The notes beneath the pieces are model-generated. The model ran no database searches and was not told the DNA's origin. It saw only the letters and a program-made list of their open reading frames with translations. A stretch of 64,000 nt of DNA from Salvia splendens. Lineage: Eukaryota; Streptophyta; Magnoliopsida; Lamiales; Lamiaceae. Location: the NCBI RefSeq assembly GCF_004379255.2, contig NC_056036.1:1-64000 (forward strand). Direction: 5' to 3'. Position 1 is the first letter of the stretch. Every line of letters starts with the position of its first letter. This document shows, one piece after another, positions 42,292 to 54,211 of the stretch. The translations under genes and the position numbers were made by a program.

Positions 42292-43759
42292 ATGCAGAAA
42301 ACAGCGCAGTCGTGGTTTTCGGGCTGGCCAAGCAGCGATCTCGACAAAACGTCGTCTTCGCCGTCACTTCTCTCTGATTGGAACGCGTATGCCGCCTCTT
42401 CCGAGCCCGCCGCCGAGGATTCGCCGTTCGATCTCGAGGCGGCTGTGCTGTCCGCCAACGACAGAGTCACTTCCACATTCAGCTTGTACGTATTAATCTC
42501 CAAACCTAGAAAAGGTTCAATTTTGATTTGTGCTTGTCAAAATCTAGTTCGGTTTCTAAATTTCATGCCTCGTTCGATCCAAATCCGTAAATTTAATTTC
42601 GAAGAATTTGATGCCTTCCATCCAATTGATTACAATGTTATTGTTCGTTCTGCATAAGTTGTACTCCATCAAAGATTGGATTTTTCCATAGGCCATAGCT
42701 GTCCAAATATGTTTCAGCTGGTATTTTGAGCCATCAGGAACAATTTTATACGTGGCTGCATCTTGCACTTGTTTCTTCTTCAGAACAATATACTATATCT
42801 AGATGATGTTATGAAGGTATTTGCAGATATGGCTATACCATGACGATGGCTGATTTTCTCATCTGAAAGTCTTAGTGTTGCAGTTTTGAGTCCTATAATT
42901 CATGGTATAGGGGTAGGGCAGTCTTGAAGCCTTGAATCCATGGTTTAGGGCTGTTTTAAGTTTTGCAGCTTCAAATACTAGTAGTAGAATTCAAGCTATA
43001 GGGCATTAGCAACCTACTGCCTCCAAGCTGTGATATTGATCTCTACGCATGTGAGCATATAATCTACACCTTAAAACTCTCATTTGTTCCCTTTTCTTGA
43101 ATTAGGGTTACAAAAGGGGTGAGGGAGTTACCTGGGAGTTTCAACTCTGCTACTAGCAGCGTACCATCGGGGAAGTCTCTCGTGTATTTTGGCTTCTTCC
43201 TTGCAGCTGGGTTCTTCTTCATTTTCATTGGTTTCACCATATTTCTTCCTGTGATGGTGCTGAAGCCCCAAAAATTTGCAATCTGCTTCACAATCGGGTG
43301 TGCCTTCATTGTTGGTTCGTTCTTCACCCTAAGAGGCCCCAAGAATCAGCTTATCCACATGCTATCGAAAAAGGTATTCTTGGGATATAATCATATAACT
43401 CCTGCTTGTGGTGAGTAATTTAGGTTTTTGTTGTTGCCACAGAGACTGCCTTTTACACTGGGATTTCTTGGCAGCATGATTGGTACTGTTTATGTATCCA
43501 TGGTGCTCCACAGCTACATCCTCTCTGTTTTCTTCTCCGTGCTACAGGTGCTGTATCATATGTTATATGTTTAACCATGTTTGGATCATGTTAGATAGCA
43601 ATTTGAGTATTTTTGTGATGTTAGGTGCTGGCTCTCTTGTATTATGTTGTTTCCTACTTCCCTGGAGGATCGGCCGGACTGAGGTTTCTTTCCTCATCAC
43701 TCACCTCCTCCATACTCCGTTGCTTTGGAAGAAATATGGTGAAACCAATGAAAATATAA
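42292..43759 (+). CDS. SFT2-type vesicle transport protein, four exons
   Basis: Small Golgi membrane protein of the SFT2/Got1-like family, involved in vesicle fusion with the Golgi. Exons 42292-42485, 43106-43373, 43443-43547, 43625-43759; 702 bases, 233 residues, GT-AG junctions, phases close. The N-terminus is soluble (AQSWFSGWPSSDLD), then SNDRVTSTFSLVTKGVRELPGSF. Four hydrophobic segments follow: YFGFFLAAGFFFIFIGFTI, FAICFTIGCAFIVGSFFTL, LGFLGSMIGTVYVSMVLHS and a last segment around VLQVLALLYYVVSYFPGG. The Cterminal SSILRCFGRNMVKPMKI is typical. In the first exon, SANDRVTS reads as LSANDRVTS. Confidence 0.92.
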
Positions 43760-44963
43760 AATGCAGCATAGCAATAGCCCCCCCTTCAATTCACTTTGAT
43801 TTTAGTACATAAACATCATAATCATATCATATTTACAATTAGTTTTGAGTTTAGATGATTTCGATAAATATCATTAGCTTTACTCGTGTTAAATTTTCGT
43901 ATTCACCTCGTCTATGCCTCTTAATCTGCATATTTCGCAGTTGATATATGATCTGTACGTAAAAGTAATATGGACTATTTGACATTGGATACACTTATGA
44001 AATTAGTTAGTGAAAAATTTCTATTAGAGAAACCGTTGGCTTGACGGTTTTCCAATCTCCTCAAGCTTTATTTGCGCCATATTTTATGGTGCCTTGTCCT
44101 TTGCTTCGGGAGTAACAACATTAAATTTCAACAATAAAAACAAGAATAAAAATAAATGGACATAAATTGTACATGTATTAGTTTTAAAAATAATACGAGT
44201 GAGATGAATTAGTGGAATGTGGAGTCGATTATCATTTATGGTAAAAATGAACTGACTTCTATTCGTGAATGGACCGAAATTGAAAAACAGGATTTTTATT
44301 CGCGGATGGAGGGAGTAATTTATTTGAAATCAATTAAAATTTATAAATCTATTTTCAATGTAAAATATTGAAAAAGTTAGATTATGTACAGATTATATAC
44401 ATTTATCACTACTAAAAAATTCGAATATAACTATATAAAAAAAATAAATACACTTATGTTCATGTACAAAAAGAACGGCTAAGGACATTTTTTAATGCTG
44501 TCTAATTATACCACCAACACTTTATAAAGTGTTCTTATTGTTGGTGTTCCAACTAAAATTAGGAGACACAAATAAAAGCGTTCTAAAAAATAAAAGATTA
44601 AGATAATTTGCCCTTAACACGCTTTCTTTGCGTCATAAATTATGAAAATTTTCAAATGGCAGTAATTGCTTCTCAATTTTTATGTCCTGTTCAAGATAAG
44701 TTTTTTTTGTAGTGTAAATAGTCCTATAGTAATTAGTTAATAAAATCATCGTTAATTTTAGTGAGGTTTTTGGATAATGAGCCTGTAAAATGTACTAAAG
44801 CTATAAATCTTCAACTCTAAGGAATTGACTTTGCAAGCCGAAGCTGCATTAATCACTACTGTTTGATTCTTACTTATAGGGGTAACCAGAATCATACACT
44901 CTGTTACTTAAAAAATCAAAAAGAAAATCATCTTTGTGAAGACAATGAGATAATCTTGTACTA
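43760..44963. other. Intergenic region
   Basis: 3' flank of SFT2 and 5' flank of the glycosyltransferase. Only a decayed MITE end (GCGGATGGAGGGAGTA near 44300-44320) and AT-rich DNA are seen. Confidence 0.5.
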
Positions 44964-47051
44964 ATGTGGCCTCAAAGGAAGTTGCATTTTTCCATTTCTA
45001 TTTCTCTATTACTCATCCCTTTGCTTTTGATACTAGTTGTTGTTATACCTTTCAATCCTCAAAACTCATCCTCCTTGTCATTTTCATGGAATTCCTTTAC
45101 CTTCTTTAGCTCGAATTTGTCATCTCGAGAAGATTCAACTCATGAATACACAAATGTAAGATCACTAACATTCTCAATACAATATTTTTCCAAAATGTGG
45201 CATATCATCATTTTTGTCTTTTTTGGGCAACAAACAGAGAGAAGAGCGAGAGAGGTTGAGAAAAAGTGAGGCGGTTCTTGCAAAAGCAAGGTCTTCCATT
45301 AGAGAAGCTGCTGCAAATAAGGCTCGGTTGATAGGAGATAACGAGTATATTCCACAAGGGCCAGTTTACTGGAATGCTAATGCATTTCTTAGGTGATTAT
45401 GGTTTCTAATAGTTATCCTAATCTTGCATGTTTTTCAAGAGATTAAAGTAGGTTTTGGGTTGCAGAAGCTATCAAGAAATGGAAAGGGTGTTCAAAATTT
45501 ATGTATATGAGGAAGGAGAAATGCCCATATTCAGGGCCGTCCCGACAAAATCAGAGGCCCTGTGCAAAAATCTAAAATGAGGCCTACCACTATAGAAAAA
45601 AAGACAATGCATTTTAAAGCTATATGATAATTAAAGAAAAAAAGACAATGCATTTTAAAGAAATATACTATAGAAAAAAAGACAAATTGATGCGTTTGCG
45701 CTGCTCCCAATCGCAATGGCCGACGATGGCAGGCGCTGCAGAAGCGATCAACGATGGCTCTGGTGAGCTGGTCCCTGTTGCGGCGTTTGTTGATGAGGAA
45801 CACCGAACACGAACAGGCGGCTCCCAGGTCTACGATCGGGAAAAGAAACCGATCAGAATTGGAGTCACGGTGCTAGAAAAAGGCCTGGACGTTGCTATAC
45901 AAGAGAAATAGCTTTGTTGGGCTGAAAAAATAGGAATACATGTATATGAGCTGAAATATTTCAGAGGCCCCTGAAAATTGGGGGCCCTGTGCGGTCGCAC
46001 AGGCCGCACGGGCCAAGGGACGGGCCTGCATATTCCACAATGGGCCATGCAAGAGTATATACTCCACAGAGGGAAATTTTATGTATGAGATAGAGAGGAG
46101 TGTGGTTTATCGAACACGCGATCCGAGGCGAGCCGATGTGTTTTTCTTGCCTTTGAGTGTTGCTGTGATGGTTCAGCATCTGTATGAGCCAGGAAGCAAG
46201 GACAGGGAAGCCTTAGTAAAAATTGTTTCTGATTACGTGCAAATGGTTTCTGTGAGGCATCCCTTTTGGAATTCTAGCCTTGGTGCTGATCATTTCATGC
46301 TTTCTTGCCATGATTGGGTAAGACTCTCTTGATCAATCATAGTATAGATGATGTATGTCTGAATTGTTGAGTTGATTTTCAGGGTCCATTCTCAACAAGG
46401 CATGTTCCAAACTTATTTCACAATTCAATAAGAGTTCTGTGCAATGCCAATACTTCAGAAGGCTTCAACCCTCTGAAAGATGTATCATTACCTGAGATCA
46501 ACCTCAAGACAGGGCAAGAGAGCGACTGGCTTCTTGGTGGCACTCTGCCTCTGCACCGCCAGTTCCTGGCCTTCTTCGCAGGCAGCTTGCACGGCCGCAT
46601 AAGGCACCTTCTCTTGGGGCATTGGAAAGGCAGAGACCCCCAAATCAAGGTCTATGATGAGCTCCCAACAGATGTTTCTTATGAATCCATGTTGAGGAGC
46701 AGTAGGTTCTGCCTCTGTCCAAGTGGCTATGAAGTTGCTAGCCCGCGAGTGGTGGAGGCCATCTACTCGGAGTGCATCCCGGTTTTGATATCTGATGGGT
46801 ACTTGCCACCACTCGGTGATGTGCTCAACTGGAGCGAGTTCTCGCTAGTGATAGAGGTGAAGAATATAGCGAATATTAGGAAGATACTGACGAGCATTTC
46901 AGAAGAGAAATATCTTAGGATGTATGAGAGGTTAAGGCAAGTGCAGAAGCATTTTGTTATGAATAGACCACCTAAAAGATTTGATCTTTTTCACATGATT
47001 GTACACTCTGTTTGGCTTAGGAGGATGAATATCAGAATAACAAACATGTGA
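44964..47051 (+). pseudogene. Exostosin-family glycosyltransferase gene with hAT insertion in exon 3
   Basis: Type II Golgi glycosyltransferase (GT47, xylogalacturonan/arabinan-like plant clade). Exons: 44964-45155, 45238-45392, 45466-46317 and 46383-47051. N-terminal signal anchor (about 8-30: LHFSISISLLLIPLLLILVV), an Arg/Glu-rich stem, then GPVYWNANAFLRSYQEMERVFKIYVYEE. Then come FFLPLSVAVMVQHLY, SLGADHFMLSCHDWG, NSIRVLCNANTSEGF, FFAGSLHGRIRHLLLGHW, FCLCPSGYEVASPRVVEAIY and IPVLISDGYLPP. A 496-bp hAT-like element plus a 7-bp target copy (45533-46035) lies inside exon 3 and breaks the frame. Without those bases the four exons total 1365 (454 residues) and all phases close, so the gene was intact until recently. 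I call it a pseudogene in this assembly; somatic excision or splicing could rescue it. Confidence 0.85.
45533..46028. mobile_element. hAT-like element in a coding exon
   Basis: Ends AGGGCCGTCCC and GGGACGGGCCT form an imperfect inverted repeat, flanked by direct repeat CATATTC (45526-45532 and 46029-46035; 8 bp with one mismatch is also possible). About 496 bp, with GGGGCCCTGTGCGGTCGCACAGG-type GC palindromes near the right end. No transposase; the 95-codon ORF inside has no homology. Confidence 0.82.
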
Positions 47052-47346
47052 TTTTAGTGGATATTGGTGGTGTGTTTTTTATAACAAGCTATCCTCTTTT
47101 AGTTAATACCGAAGTCAAATTGATACAAGTACAGTTTCTTGCTAGAAAATCAAAATTATTAACTTTACAGACAAGGGCTGAAAACCAAAAACCAAAACCT
47201 CATACTAACTCTGCATTAAACTAGCAATACGGCTAAACACTTTAGAAGCTGCCCATGTATATATACAAAACCATCTTCAAGAAGAAATAGAATGATTTTT
47301 TGAGCATTTTGGCCTCAGGGTTCCCCTAAAAGCCACTACTTTACAC
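47052..47346. other. Intergenic region
   Basis: 3' flanks of two convergent genes. AT-rich; no feature seen. Confidence 0.5.
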
Positions 47347-47447
47347 TCAGTTCAGTGTTCGTTGAAAGTCCCAAAAGAAAATTGTTTGGGATTTGATTGT
47401 CAATGCACTTCCGGGAGAAACAGTAGTTACTCGGCCGTTAAGTTGTG

Positions 47448-48115
47448 TGATGGAGTACGTACTAAACAAGCCCAATAGCAGTAAAGCCCAAGAAAGAGTA
47501 TCAGTTCGGCATGACTAAAGAGTATCAGTCCGGCATGACTAAAGAGTTCAGTTCGGCACAACCAAAGAGTTCGACCCCAGCCTACAGCTCGGTAAAAGCC
47601 AACCAATCAAACTCTGCTCTCAGGTCGGCATCAAGCTCTACTCTCAGATCGGCAAAAGCTGCTCGGCAATAATTCAGCAGTTCGGTCTCAGTATTTGACC
47701 GAACTAGGAGATAGTGGACTCATGCAGGATTTCCACCTCCACTACACCCACGATCTATTTAGTGGTGTCAAGCAGTCATTAACTCATGCAGGATAGTGGA
47801 CCCATGCAAGATCGCCACGATCTCCACGACATCCACTACCTAGTAAATAGCTGCATGCCACGATCTTGGTCCTTTGTATAAATAGAACCTAGATCTGATA
47901 GATAGGGTTACATTCTCTCGATCTCTAGAGATAAAATACAAAATAGCAAGTCTGTATTGTAAGCTGTAGAAAACAGATCAAGCAATACAACTCTGCCCTC
48001 TTTTCTTCCCGTGGACGTAGATTTACTTCAGTAAATCGAACCACGTAAATTCACTGTGTCGTGATCTTTATTCTCTACCAGCATTTACAAACATCAGAAA
48101 TTCGCGGTCTCATCA
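47448..48115 (+). repeat. Left LTR
   Basis: 668 bp with TATAAATAGAACC (TATA box, about 47876) upstream of the probable transcription start. Ends TGATGG...CATCA. Matches the right LTR without visible difference. Confidence 0.95.
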
Positions 48116-48198
48116 CTGGCGCCGACTGTGGGAAACAGAGAACCAAATTTGTGATAAAGCGAATTTTTGACCCTTTTTCCACCCCAAAAAAAAAAAAA

Positions 48199-49711
48199 AA
48201 TGCATACCAGATCACGTAACACCCATAATACCGTTCGTGATAACCGTGAGGAAGCTAGTCCAGCTCGCAGGTCTGAAAAAAGGCCTCGGGAGACATCTAC
48301 CTCCGGTTCTCACGAAGAAGGAACAAGCCACTCCAGGAGTCATCGCACCGAGTCTTCCCAGCAGCCCGATTTAAATGAAGCTGTCAAGCTGTTCTTGGCC
48401 GAGAAGCAGGAGGAGTTCTTAACCTTCCTGCAGAAGAGCCAACAGCCGGAGAAGACAACGGCGGATTCTCCCTCCTCATCCAGACATGAAAGTCACTACC
48501 GCAGTAGGGACGTGTCTTCCAGGAGAAAGAATCCTCAACCCCGACATGTTCCTGTTCCTCCTCGGTACCGGAACCACAGGAGAACTCCATCTCCTCCGTA
48601 CCGAAGAGATATCGGGTTCGCCATGTACGGAGCATTAAAGACTCCGTTCTCGGACGATATCACCCGAACTCCTTTGCCGCGGAACTACCGGACACCGTCA
48701 ATGACTTATGACGGGCTAGTGGATCCTCATGACTTCTTGGGACGCTATCAGTATAATATGGCGAACCAGGGTCTCAATGAGGTCCATATGTGCAAGCTGT
48801 TCCCCGAGCTGCTCATCGGGAACGCCAGAAGGTGGTTCGACAGCCTTCCTCAAGGCAGCATTAGATCCTACCGAGATCTAATGGATGCTTTCCACAGGAG
48901 GTTCTTTCAGAAAGCGGAAGCCCGGATCACTTCGGCTCAGCTGCTTTCTATACGTCAAGGTCGCGACGAAAAGATCAGCGACTTCATGACGAGATTCCAC
49001 AAGGAATGCCTACAAGTAGATGATCTCAACGATCTACTTGTCATTTCGGCATTCCAAAATGGAATCCTGCCCGGAGCTCTCTACAGAAAGCTCGTGGAGT
49101 GCGGTCCGCAAACAGCTCAAGAGATGTGGGGCATTGCGGACCAGTTCTCCCGTGCCGATGAGGCAGACCGTCGCAAACGGTCTTTAGACAGCTCATCTAG
49201 AGGAGACGAAAAGAAGCCCGATCATAGCGATCAGAGGTTTCCTCGCCGAACTCCTTTTGAAAGAATTCAAAGGGCACCGGTACAAGGCAGATTGGGGCCA
49301 CGTCTCAATCCTGAGAAGCCGCCCGCTCAGTTCGTACCATTGAACAAGTCAAGAGCGGAAATTTTCGAACTGCATTCCGATATGTTCGAAAAGCCAAGGC
49401 GGACGACGAAATCGGCTGCGCGCCGACCTCAGGATCAATATTGCTCCTTCCATCAAGACTACGGTCACGATACCGAGGAGTGCCGACATTTGGCTGCAGG
49501 TATTGATGCCCTTGTGAAAGCAGGGACGTTAAAAAAATACCAAAGCAAGCAGCCGAAAAAGAACAAAAAGCAGGGAGGTGCGAACTGCGCTCCTCAGGAT
49601 CCGAAAAGGCAACAGGATCCCGAAGACGACAACGAGCCGCAATATGATGGAGTAATCCAAACTATTGACGCTCTCCCTGCCGGGAAGACTAAATCGTCTC
49701 TGAAGTCATAG
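48199..49711 (+). CDS. gag: Ty3/gypsy gag
   Basis: 504 residues from ATG 48199, chosen because the frame upstream is an A-run inside the leader. Basic, Ser/Arg-rich N-terminus, then the capsid domain: PLPRNYRTPSMTYDGLVDPH, FPELLIGNARRWFDSLP, SYRDLMDAFHRRFF and ISDFMTRFHKE. A Cys/His motif, YCSFHQDYGHDTEECRHL, follows near the C-terminus and stands in for a zinc knuckle. Full capsid length, no breaks, so it could still assemble particles. Confidence 0.9.
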
Positions 49712-51939
49712 AGCAGAAAAAGGCTTTTGACGAGCTCAAAAGTTATTTAGCCGAGCTTCCAATTCTCTCTGCTCCAACAGATGCCGAAGTGATTTTCTTA
49801 TACTTAGCGGCATCCGATCAAACCATTAGCGCGGTGCTTGTACGAGAAGAAGGCCTAAAGCAGTTTCCCATCTACTTTACAAGCCGAGCATTAAGAGGTC
49901 CAGAAACAAGGTATCAACCTCTGGAAAAAATTGCTCTGGCGTTAGTAAATGCAGCAAGGAGACTGCGGCCATACTTTTATGCTCACAAGGTATGCGTCTT
50001 AACCGATCTGCCTCTTCGGCAAGTTTTGACCAAGCCAGAAGCATCAGGCAGAATCGCCAAATGGGCCATAGAGCTGGGAGAACACTCAATCGAGTACCTA
50101 CCTCGGAAAGCCATCAAGGGACAAGCCTTGGCAGATTTTCTTACAGAGGCCAAGTTCGATCAAGCAATCCCTGTCATTGCCGAACAGAAAAATTCTGCCA
50201 ATGCCGAACTAGCACAGCCCTTGGAATCCGAAGTAGAGCCGCCGGACTGCTGGAGCGGATTCGTAGATGGAGCTTCAAACAAGATGGGAAGTGGAGCTGG
50301 TATTTTACTCGTCGCTCCCGACGGACACGAGGTAACCTACTCACTTCGGTTCCTATTCCCCACTACTAATAATGAAGCCGAGTACGAAGCCCTCCTTGCC
50401 GGACTCCAGTTAGCGCAAAGTCTGCTCGTCAAATCTCTCAAAGTCCATTGTGATTCACAAGTCATAGTAAATCACATGTTGGGTACAAGTGAAGCTCGTG
50501 ACGAGAGAATGAAGAAGTATTTGGACAAAGCGCTAAGCATCAGCCGAAGTTTCTCCTATTTTCGGATAATCCGCGTTCCCAGAGCGGAAAATAGCCGAGC
50601 AGATACCTTAAGTAAGTTGGCCTCAGATCCGAGCTCAAAGGCGGAAGAATTAATGCATCGAAGCATTGATGAAGCCGAGGTACATTCAGTATCCAGCTCG
50701 CCGAACTGGATGACGCCGATCTTGCAGTATCTGGATCAAGGACAATTGCCCGAGGATAAGAGAGAAGCTCGGAAGATCACGTGCCGAGCACTTCGGTACG
50801 AACTTCATGAAGGAGTCCTCTTTAGAAAGTCTTACCTCCAGCCGTTATTGCGGTGCGTAGGACCAGAAGAGACGGACTACATCCTCAGAGAAGTTCATGA
50901 AGGATCGTGCGGTAGCCACATCGGAGCCAGAGCTTTAGCTAAAAAAGTTCTGAGATGGGGATATTATTGGCCAACCTTGGTACAAGAAGCAGTGCAGCTC
51001 GTCAAGACATGCCCGAAGTGCCAAATCCATGCAAATATCCCAAGGATGCCGCAGACCGATCTATCCACTATGCAAAGCCCTTGGCCTTTCATGCAATGGG
51101 GCATAGACATAGTGGGACCACTTCCTCAAGCTCCTCGGCAAATGAAATTCCTAATCGTTGCCGTGGACTACTTTACGAAGTGGGTGGAAGCTGAACCATT
51201 AGCTACGATAACGAGCTCGAAGGCATTGGATTTCGTCTGGAAGAACATAGTGTGCCGATTTGGCATACCCCACATCCTCATCTCAGATAACGGGACTCAG
51301 TTCACCGACAAGACGTTCAAGAATTGGTGCCAAGAGCTGAATATTCAACAGCGGTTCACTTCGGTCTCTCATCCACAAGCAAACGGACAAACGGAGGTAA
51401 CAAATCGTATCCTGGTGAAAGGGTTAAAAGCTCGGTTAGAACAAGCCAAAGGACAATGGGTAGAAAATCTCCCTCAAGTCCTATGGTCCTACCGAACTAC
51501 ACCCACAACCTCCAACGGTGAAACTCCGTACAGTCTGGTGTACGGCACTGAAGCCGTAATTCCGGTGGAGATCGGCGTGCCCAGTCCCCGAACTCTAAAT
51601 TTCTCCTCAGAAATGAATGACGATGGACTGAGAGCCGAGCTAGATCTTGCCGAAGAAAGAAGAGAATTGGCATGCATAAAAGCAGCCAAGTACAAGGAGC
51701 AAGTAGCCCGGTATTACAACCAAAGGGTGAAGAAGCTGCAATTCCAAGTGGGAGATCTCGTCTTGAGAAACAACGAAGTAAGCCGAGCAGAAAAGCTGGG
51801 CAAGCTCGAACCCACATGGGAAGGTCCGTATCGGGTGTCAGAAGTCCTCGGCAAAAGGTCTTACAAATTGGCTCACATGTCAGGAGAACAGGTACCCCGA
51901 ACATGGCACATTTCCAACCTCAAAAAGTTCCATTTGTAA
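49693..51939 (+). pseudogene. pol: Ty3/gypsy pol remnant: RNase H, second RNase H, integrase
   Basis: Frame open from 49693, overlapping the end of gag, in another frame. It begins at the C-terminal edge of the RT (EQKKAFDELKSYLAELPILS), so protease and the RT palm are gone. RT-linked RNase H is followed by a second RNase H (FVDGASNKMGSGAGILL, NNEAEYEALLAGL, DSQVIVNHM). The integrase has HHCC (HEGSCGSHIG...CPKCQIH), the DDE triad (GIDIVGP, ISDNGTQF, QTEVTNR) and a GPY-type end (WEGPYRVSEVLG). Integrase and both RNase H domains look intact. 716 residues from the first ATG at 49789. Confidence 0.92.
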
Positions 51940-52119
51940 GAGACAGTCCGGTCAGTCAGTCTTGAGTCCTGTTCAGTCAATGTGCTTTATTTGGTTTACT
52001 TGGTCTTTATTTGTCTCTGTGCGTTTTGTCTGTGTGTTTTGTCTGTCTCTGTGCGTGTCGTCTCTTACAAATGTTACTGAGGTATCTTGTTCTTCGAAGG
52101 CTGATCCCCTTCTTAGAAC

Positions 52120-52700
52120 ATATACAAGCCAACGATTGTGAGTCAAAGCTTCTACAGAAGATACAAGACCACAATTCAGCTTAAACAAGCAGTTCGTCTG
52201 AAACGAGCTGCAATAAGCCAACGATTGTGAAGTCCAAGCTTCTAAAGAGGATACAAGACCACAATTCAGCTTAAACAAGCAGTTCGTCTGAAACGAGCTG
52301 CAATAAGCCAACGATTGTGAAGTCCAAGCTTCTAAAGAGGATACAAGACCACAATTCAGCTTAAGAATCAAGCACTTCGTCTGAAACGAACTGCAACAAA
52401 AGTCCGGTTCTCGCGATAAAACTTGCCTGAATTAGGACAAGGGAAAGTCCGATCCACGCGATAAAACTCGCCGAATTAGGACAAGGGAAAGTCCGATCCC
52501 CAAATTAGGACAACGGAAAGTCCGATCCGAGCGATAAAACTCGCCAAATTAGGACACAAGCTTAGTCCGGCCAAAGATGTTTATTTCATCAGACCAAAGA
52601 CGAGTCCGGTCAAAGATGTTTATTTCATCAGACCAAAGACGAGTCCGGTCAAAGATGTTTATTTCATCAGACCAAAGACGAGTCCGGTCAAAGAAGAGTT
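52120..52700 (+). repeat. Tandem repeats in the gypsy 3' region
   Basis: Three copies of a 90-bp unit (GCCAACGATTGTGAAGTCC... from about 52125, 52216, 52306), then ~48-bp units with TTAGGACAAGGGAAAGTCCG (52420-52560), then three to four 39-bp units with GTCCGGTCAAAGATGTTTAT (52570-52700). Tandem repeats between pol and the 3' LTR are common in Tat-group elements. Confidence 0.85.
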
Positions 52701-52790
52701 CACTTCATAAGACCGAGGACAAACATCAACTTACCCCGTACCTTTATTCAGAATGCCGAACTAATTCACTTCGCTTTCCGGGGGGGGTAG

Positions 52791-53458
52791 TGATGGAGTA
52801 CGTACTAAACAAGCCCAATAGCAGTAAAGCCCAAGAAAGAGTATCAGTTCGGCATGACTAAAGAGTATCAGTCCGGCATGACTAAAGAGTTCAGTTCGGC
52901 ACAACCAAAGAGTTCGACCCCAGCCTACAGCTCGGTAAAAGCCAACCAATCAAACTCTGCTCTCAGGTCGGCATCAAGCTCTACTCTCAGATCGGCAAAA
53001 GCTGCTCGGCAATAATTCAGCAGTTCGGTCTCAGTATTTGACCGAACTAGGAGATAGTGGACTCATGCAGGATTTCCACCTCCACTACACCCACGATCTA
53101 TTTAGTGGTGTCAAGCAGTCATTAACTCATGCAGGATAGTGGACCCATGCAAGATCGCCACGATCTCCACGACATCCACTACCTAGTAAATAGCTGCATG
53201 CCACGATCTTGGTCCTTTGTATAAATAGAACCTAGATCTGATAGATAGGGTTACATTCTCTCGATCTCTAGAGATAAAATACAAAATAGCAAGTCTGTAT
53301 TGTAAGCTGTAGAAAACAGATCAAGCAATACAACTCTGCCCTCTTTTCTTCCCGTGGACGTAGATTTACTTCAGTAAATCGAACCACGTAAATTCACTGT
53401 GTCGTGATCTTTATTCTCTACCAGCATTTACAAACATCAGAAATTCGCGGTCTCATCA
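52791..53458 (+). repeat. Right LTR
   Basis: 668 bp, same length and apparently the same sequence as the left LTR. Confidence 0.95.
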
Positions 53459-53795
53459 TTGTGCATGCTGCTGCGGCAGGGGGTAAACACCAGCTGTTGG
53501 TCCCACCATATTGATGGAAATGCTGATGGGTGGAGATTGTTGCAGCGAAAGTGGGTGAACTTTTGCTGCTGTCAGTGCGTGTGCAGGGTGGGAAACACCA
53601 GTATAAGTTCTCTGGGCAGGCTGTGTTGGGGTGAAAGCCAGTTGGCCCTGGCATACACTTGAACCTTCGGTCTGAAATGAAGCAATGGACAACAATAACA
53701 CATTTTCTATGTTTTAAGATAGAGCAGAACCATAGCATCAATAAAAACCTATCGTTCAACAGAAGACAGCTGAATCCATACACAAAGAAAAGGTA

Positions 53796-53821
53796 ATCAC
53801 ACACACACACACACACACACA
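53796..53821. repeat. (CA)n microsatellite
   Basis: Twelve to thirteen CA units in the intron of the broken host gene. Confidence 0.9.
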
Positions 53822-54211
53822 ATGAATTTATATATCCCTCTGACACCAGCCATTACCTTGACCATGTTAAACAGACAACAAGAAGAAAAATTACCTGCTG
53901 TTCACTGAAAAACATGTTATTTTCCTTTACTTCCTAATTCGATTTAAATATCACAGCTCCAGTTTCTGAACTAGAAGTGTGGCCAGTCAGGGGAACACTG
54001 TATGGCCACATAATTGAAAGGGACTCCAACATGATTTGAATATGATGTATTCGATTCTTGTTCTTTCTGAGGAATCAAATATTTGGCAATTGTCCCATGT
54101 TGGTTTGGATATACATTGGCACCATGACGTGGCTGGGGAAATGCACTGGTGTTGAAAAATTGAGGGATAGCATGTGGTGTGACATAAATTGGGGAGAAAT
54201 AAGGAGCATAA

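Larger units (their letters stand above)
47448..53458 (+). mobile_element. Young Ty3/gypsy (Tat-type) element, deletion derivative
   Basis: 6011 bp. Two 668-bp LTRs (47448-48115, 52791-53458) that look identical base for base, both TGATGGAG...TCATCA, flanked by the perfect 5-bp duplication TTGTG (47443-47447, 53459-53463). Primer-binding site TGGCGCCGAC after the left LTR; purine tract GGGGGGGTAG before the right LTR. gag is complete. pol lacks protease and most of the reverse transcriptase but keeps RT-linked RNase H, a second RNase H and integrase. The dual RNase H marks the Tat/Ogre group. It needed a helper to move. Confidence 0.95.

Noticed and set aside
45624..45911. 95-residue ORF inside the hAT-like element
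   Set aside because: No transposase motif, starts and ends within a short non-autonomous element.
53880..53910. Possible 10-base micro-exon (TGAACAGCAG) on the minus strand
   Set aside because: Bounded by AG and GT but too short to support without RNA evidence.
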